DNA of 64,000 nucleotides from Oscillospiraceae bacterium. GTDB lineage: Bacteria > Bacillota > Clostridia > Oscillospirales > Oscillospiraceae. Location of the stretch: assembly GCA_022795735.1 (NCBI GenBank), contig JAAWHG010000006.1:1-64000 (forward strand). The letters run 5' to 3'. Shown in pieces: positions 62,030 to 64,000 of this stretch. The notes below the pieces were generated by a model, which was not told the DNA's origin, made no database searches, and saw only the letters and a list, made by a program, of their open reading frames with translations. A program made the position numbers and the translations under genes. Position 1 is the stretch's first letter, and each line of letters starts with the position of its first letter.

Positions 62030-64000
62030 TTAACGCAGGGTTGCGTTCAGCTCTTTTTCCAGCGCGGCGAGGGCGTTTTTCAGGACTGGAGCCACATCGT
62101 CGTCTGCAAGGGTGCGGTCGGCGGCCCGGAACTCCAGCGAGAAGGCGACCGACTTCCTTCCCTCGGGGACGCCCTGTCCCCGATAGACGTCGAACAGGGT
62201 AATTTGATCCAGCAGCTTGCCGGCGGCCCGGGAAATGCAGTCCTCCAGCTTCGCCACCGGGACAGCCTCGTCGCAGACCAAGGCCAAATCGCGGGTCACC
62301 GCCGGGAAGCGGGGCAGCGGGACATACTGCGGACTGCTCCCCTGGGCCAGGTTGAGCGCATGAAAGCTCAGCTCGGCGCAATAGAACTCGGCATCCACGT
62401 CGTAGTTCTTGGCCGCCAGCGGGTGAATCTGGCCAAAGACGCCGGCAACGTCGCCGCCCGCGTATACACAGGCGCAGCGGCCCGGATGATAGGCGGGGTT
62501 ATCAACGCACGGCTCAAAATGAACGTCCTGGACGCGGAGCTCCCGGAGAATGGCCTCGACCGCCCCCTTGAGGGAGAAGAAGTCCATGCCGCCGTAGGCC
62601 CCCAGCGTCAGCACCTTGGACTCCACTGCCAAGCCGTCCTCCCCACCCAGGTGGTAGACGCGGCCCAGCTCGTAGAGACGGACGGATTTGTTGCGGTAAT
62701 TATAGTTTCGGGTCAGGATTTCCAGCATGGAGGGCAGCGTGGTGGTGCGCATAATGGAGGTATCCTCGCCCAGCGGGTTCATGATTTTGAAGGACTTGCG
62801 CAGCGGACTGTCCGCCGGCATACGGATTTTGTCGTAATAGGCGGGCGAGATGAAGGAGTAGGTGATAATCTCGCTGTAGCCGCAGCTCCGGCAGATCGCC
62901 CCCAGCCGGTTCTCCAAGAGCTGCTCCTTGGAGTAGCCGCCTGCGGTGGTCTGCCCCCGCATCAGGGTGACGGGAATCCGGTTGTAGCCGTGGAAACGGG
63001 CCACCTCTTCGGCCAAGTCGGCCATCCGCAGCACGTCGCCGCGCCAGGAGGGGACGGTCACCTGATCGCCCTCGACCTGGAAGGAAAGCGATTGCAAAAT
63101 GCGGACCATCTCCCCGGCGGGAACGTCGGTGCCGAGCAGCGCGTTAATCTTCTCGGGCTCCAGCTTCAGGACCGACGGCTGCGGCACCCGGTTGAGGATG
63201 TCGATCACGCCGTCCACCACCTCGCCGGCCCCCAGCAGTTCCACCAGTTCACAGGCGCGGTCAACGGCGGGGAGGGTGTTCAGCGGGTCCAGTCCCTTTT
63301 CAAACTTGGCGCTCGCCTCGGTGCGCATCCCCAGGGCCAGGGCGGTCTTGCGAATGCAGGTCCCGTCGAAGTTGGCCGACTCAAAGACCACGTCTGCGGT
63401 GTCCGCCACGATCTCCGAGTTTTCGCCGCCCATAACGCCCGCCAGACCCACCGCGCGGGTATCGTCGGCGATAACGAGCATGTTGGGGGTCAGCTTTCGG
63501 ACGTTGCCGTCCAGGGTGGTCAGGGTTTCCCCCTCCTTGGCGCGGCGGACGATGATCTTGCCTCCCTTGACGTAGCGGTAGTCGAAGGCGTGCATGGGCT
63601 GCCCATATTCCAGCATGACGTAGTTGGTGATATCCACGATGTTGTTGATGGGCCGGACTCCCATGGCGCGCAGCCGCTCGCGCATCCACTTGGGGGACGG
63701 GGCGATTTTAACGTTGCGCACCATCCGGGCGGTATAGCGCGGGCAGAGCTCCGGATCGGGCGTCTCCACGTCCAGCAGCTCGGTCAGCACGCCGGGTCCG
63801 CCTCCCTTGACCACCGGCTCGTGCAGGGTCAGGGGCGCGTGAAAGGTCGCCGACACCTCCCGCGCCAGGCCGATTACGCTCAGACAGTCGGGCCGGTTGG
63901 GGGTGATTTCAAACTCCACCACATGGTCGTCAGCGTTGATAACCGGCTTGATGTCGTCGCCGGGCGCGATTCCCTCCTCCCGGAGGACAAAAATGCCGTC
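62030..64000 (-). CDS. pheT: Phenylalanyl-tRNA synthetase beta subunit (5' end outside window)
   Basis: The frame is open to the window edge, giving 656 residues without a start. The missing part corresponds to roughly the first 130-150 residues (the EMAP-like tRNA-binding domain). Seen are the B3/B4 editing region (EFEITPNRPDCLSVIGLARE, then YGQPMHAFDYRYVKGGKI), the B5 domain (KLEPEKINALLGTDVPAGEMV), the catalytic-like core (GYSEIITYSFISP) and the C-terminal FDX-ACB domain (PRFPAVTRDLALVCDEAV). It forms an alpha2-beta2 enzyme with PheS, whose gene is expected just beyond the right edge. Confidence 0.96.
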   Translation of the reverse strand, partial: DGIFVLREEGIAPGDDIKPVINADDHVVEFEITPNRPDCLSVIGLAREVSATFHAPLTLHEPVVKGGGPGVLTELLDVETPDPELCPRYTARMVRNVKIAPSPKWMRERLRAMGVRPINNIVDITNYVMLEYGQPMHAFDYRYVKGGKIIVRRAKEGETLTTLDGNVRKLTPNMLVIADDTRAVGLAGVMGGENSEIVADTADVVFESANFDGTCIRKTALALGMRTEASAKFEKGLDPLNTLPAVDRACELVELLGAGEVVDGVIDILNRVPQPSVLKLEPEKINALLGTDVPAGEMVRILQSLSFQVEGDQVTVPSWRGDVLRMADLAEEVARFHGYNRIPVTLMRGQTTAGGYSKEQLLENRLGAICRSCGYSEIITYSFISPAYYDKIRMPADSPLRKSFKIMNPLGEDTSIMRTTTLPSMLEILTRNYNYRNKSVRLYELGRVYHLGGEDGLAVESKVLTLGAYGGMDFFSLKGAVEAILRELRVQDVHFEPCVDNPAYHPGRCACVYAGGDVAGVFGQIHPLAAKNYDVDAEFYCAELSFHALNLAQGSSPQYVPLPRFPAVTRDLALVCDEAVPVAKLEDCISRAAGKLLDQITLFDVYRGQGVPEGRKSVAFSLEFRAADRTLADDDVAPVLKNALAALEKELNATLR

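Overview
The window is GC-rich, densely coded chromosomal DNA from an anaerobic member of the Bacillota (class Clostridia). The most likely family is Oscillospiraceae or a relative. This rests on a complete electron-bifurcating [FeFe]-hydrogenase system with its TM1266-type regulator, an IreB homologue, a SecA with a C-terminal zinc motif, DUF4358/MBOAT/DHHW surface genes, strong GGAGG ribosome-binding sites, sigma-A-type promoters and frequent TTG starts. I see no rRNA, tRNA, phage, insertion sequence or CRISPR array. The right edge cuts pheT.

Layout. 1-4.9 kb (minus strand): ECF-S component / DUF436 / apbE operon, a MATE exporter and an RluA-type pseudouridine synthase. 4.9-9.2 kb (plus): argS, a YkpA/YbiT-type ABC-F protein, and a manganese catalase behind a structured leader. 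9.2-17.8 kb: the hydrogenase locus, with hydC-hydB-hydA leftward and TM1266-like regulator-hydE-hydF-hydG rightward, split by a 301-base control region rich in palindromes. 17.9-19.3 kb: a DUF1113 membrane protein divergent from a TetR regulator with a perfect 16-base operator candidate. 19.4-27.9 kb (minus): bactofilin, NodB-like deacetylase, TatD, orphan solute-binding lipoprotein, PgeF, Uma2-like protein, secA. 28-34.4 kb: TSUP exporter, DAACS symporter, MFS protein, a divergent orphan RnfC/RnfD pair, a degenerate ferritin-like protein and a small ORF. 34.5-38.8 kb: argG-GNAT-argH-argF. 38.9-52.4 kb: phosphoglucomutase followed by the glycogen cluster glgB-glgP-glgC-glgD-glgA and a GH13-GH77 fusion. 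52.4-60.1 kb: a HAD phosphatase, a four-gene surface-polymer acetylation operon and an amylosucrase-like enzyme. 60.2-64 kb (minus): NlpC/P60 hydrolase, a small conserved protein, ireB and pheT (5' end missing).

How it fits together. HydABC would couple NADH and reduced ferredoxin to hydrogen, with HydE/F/G building the H-cluster. The glycogen block makes, degrades and recycles storage glucan, and the amylosucrase-like enzyme could feed it from sucrose. The arg operon carries out the last three steps of arginine synthesis. The strongest candidates for something undescribed are the RnfC/RnfD-like pair, which has lost the usual NADH/FMN and flavinylation motifs and has no other Rnf subunits beside it; the cluster of palindromes around the hydC promoter; and the long stem that buries the Shine-Dalgarno sequence of the manganese catalase. 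No sequence search was possible. Family names come from recognised motifs, and functions of divergent genes are inference.
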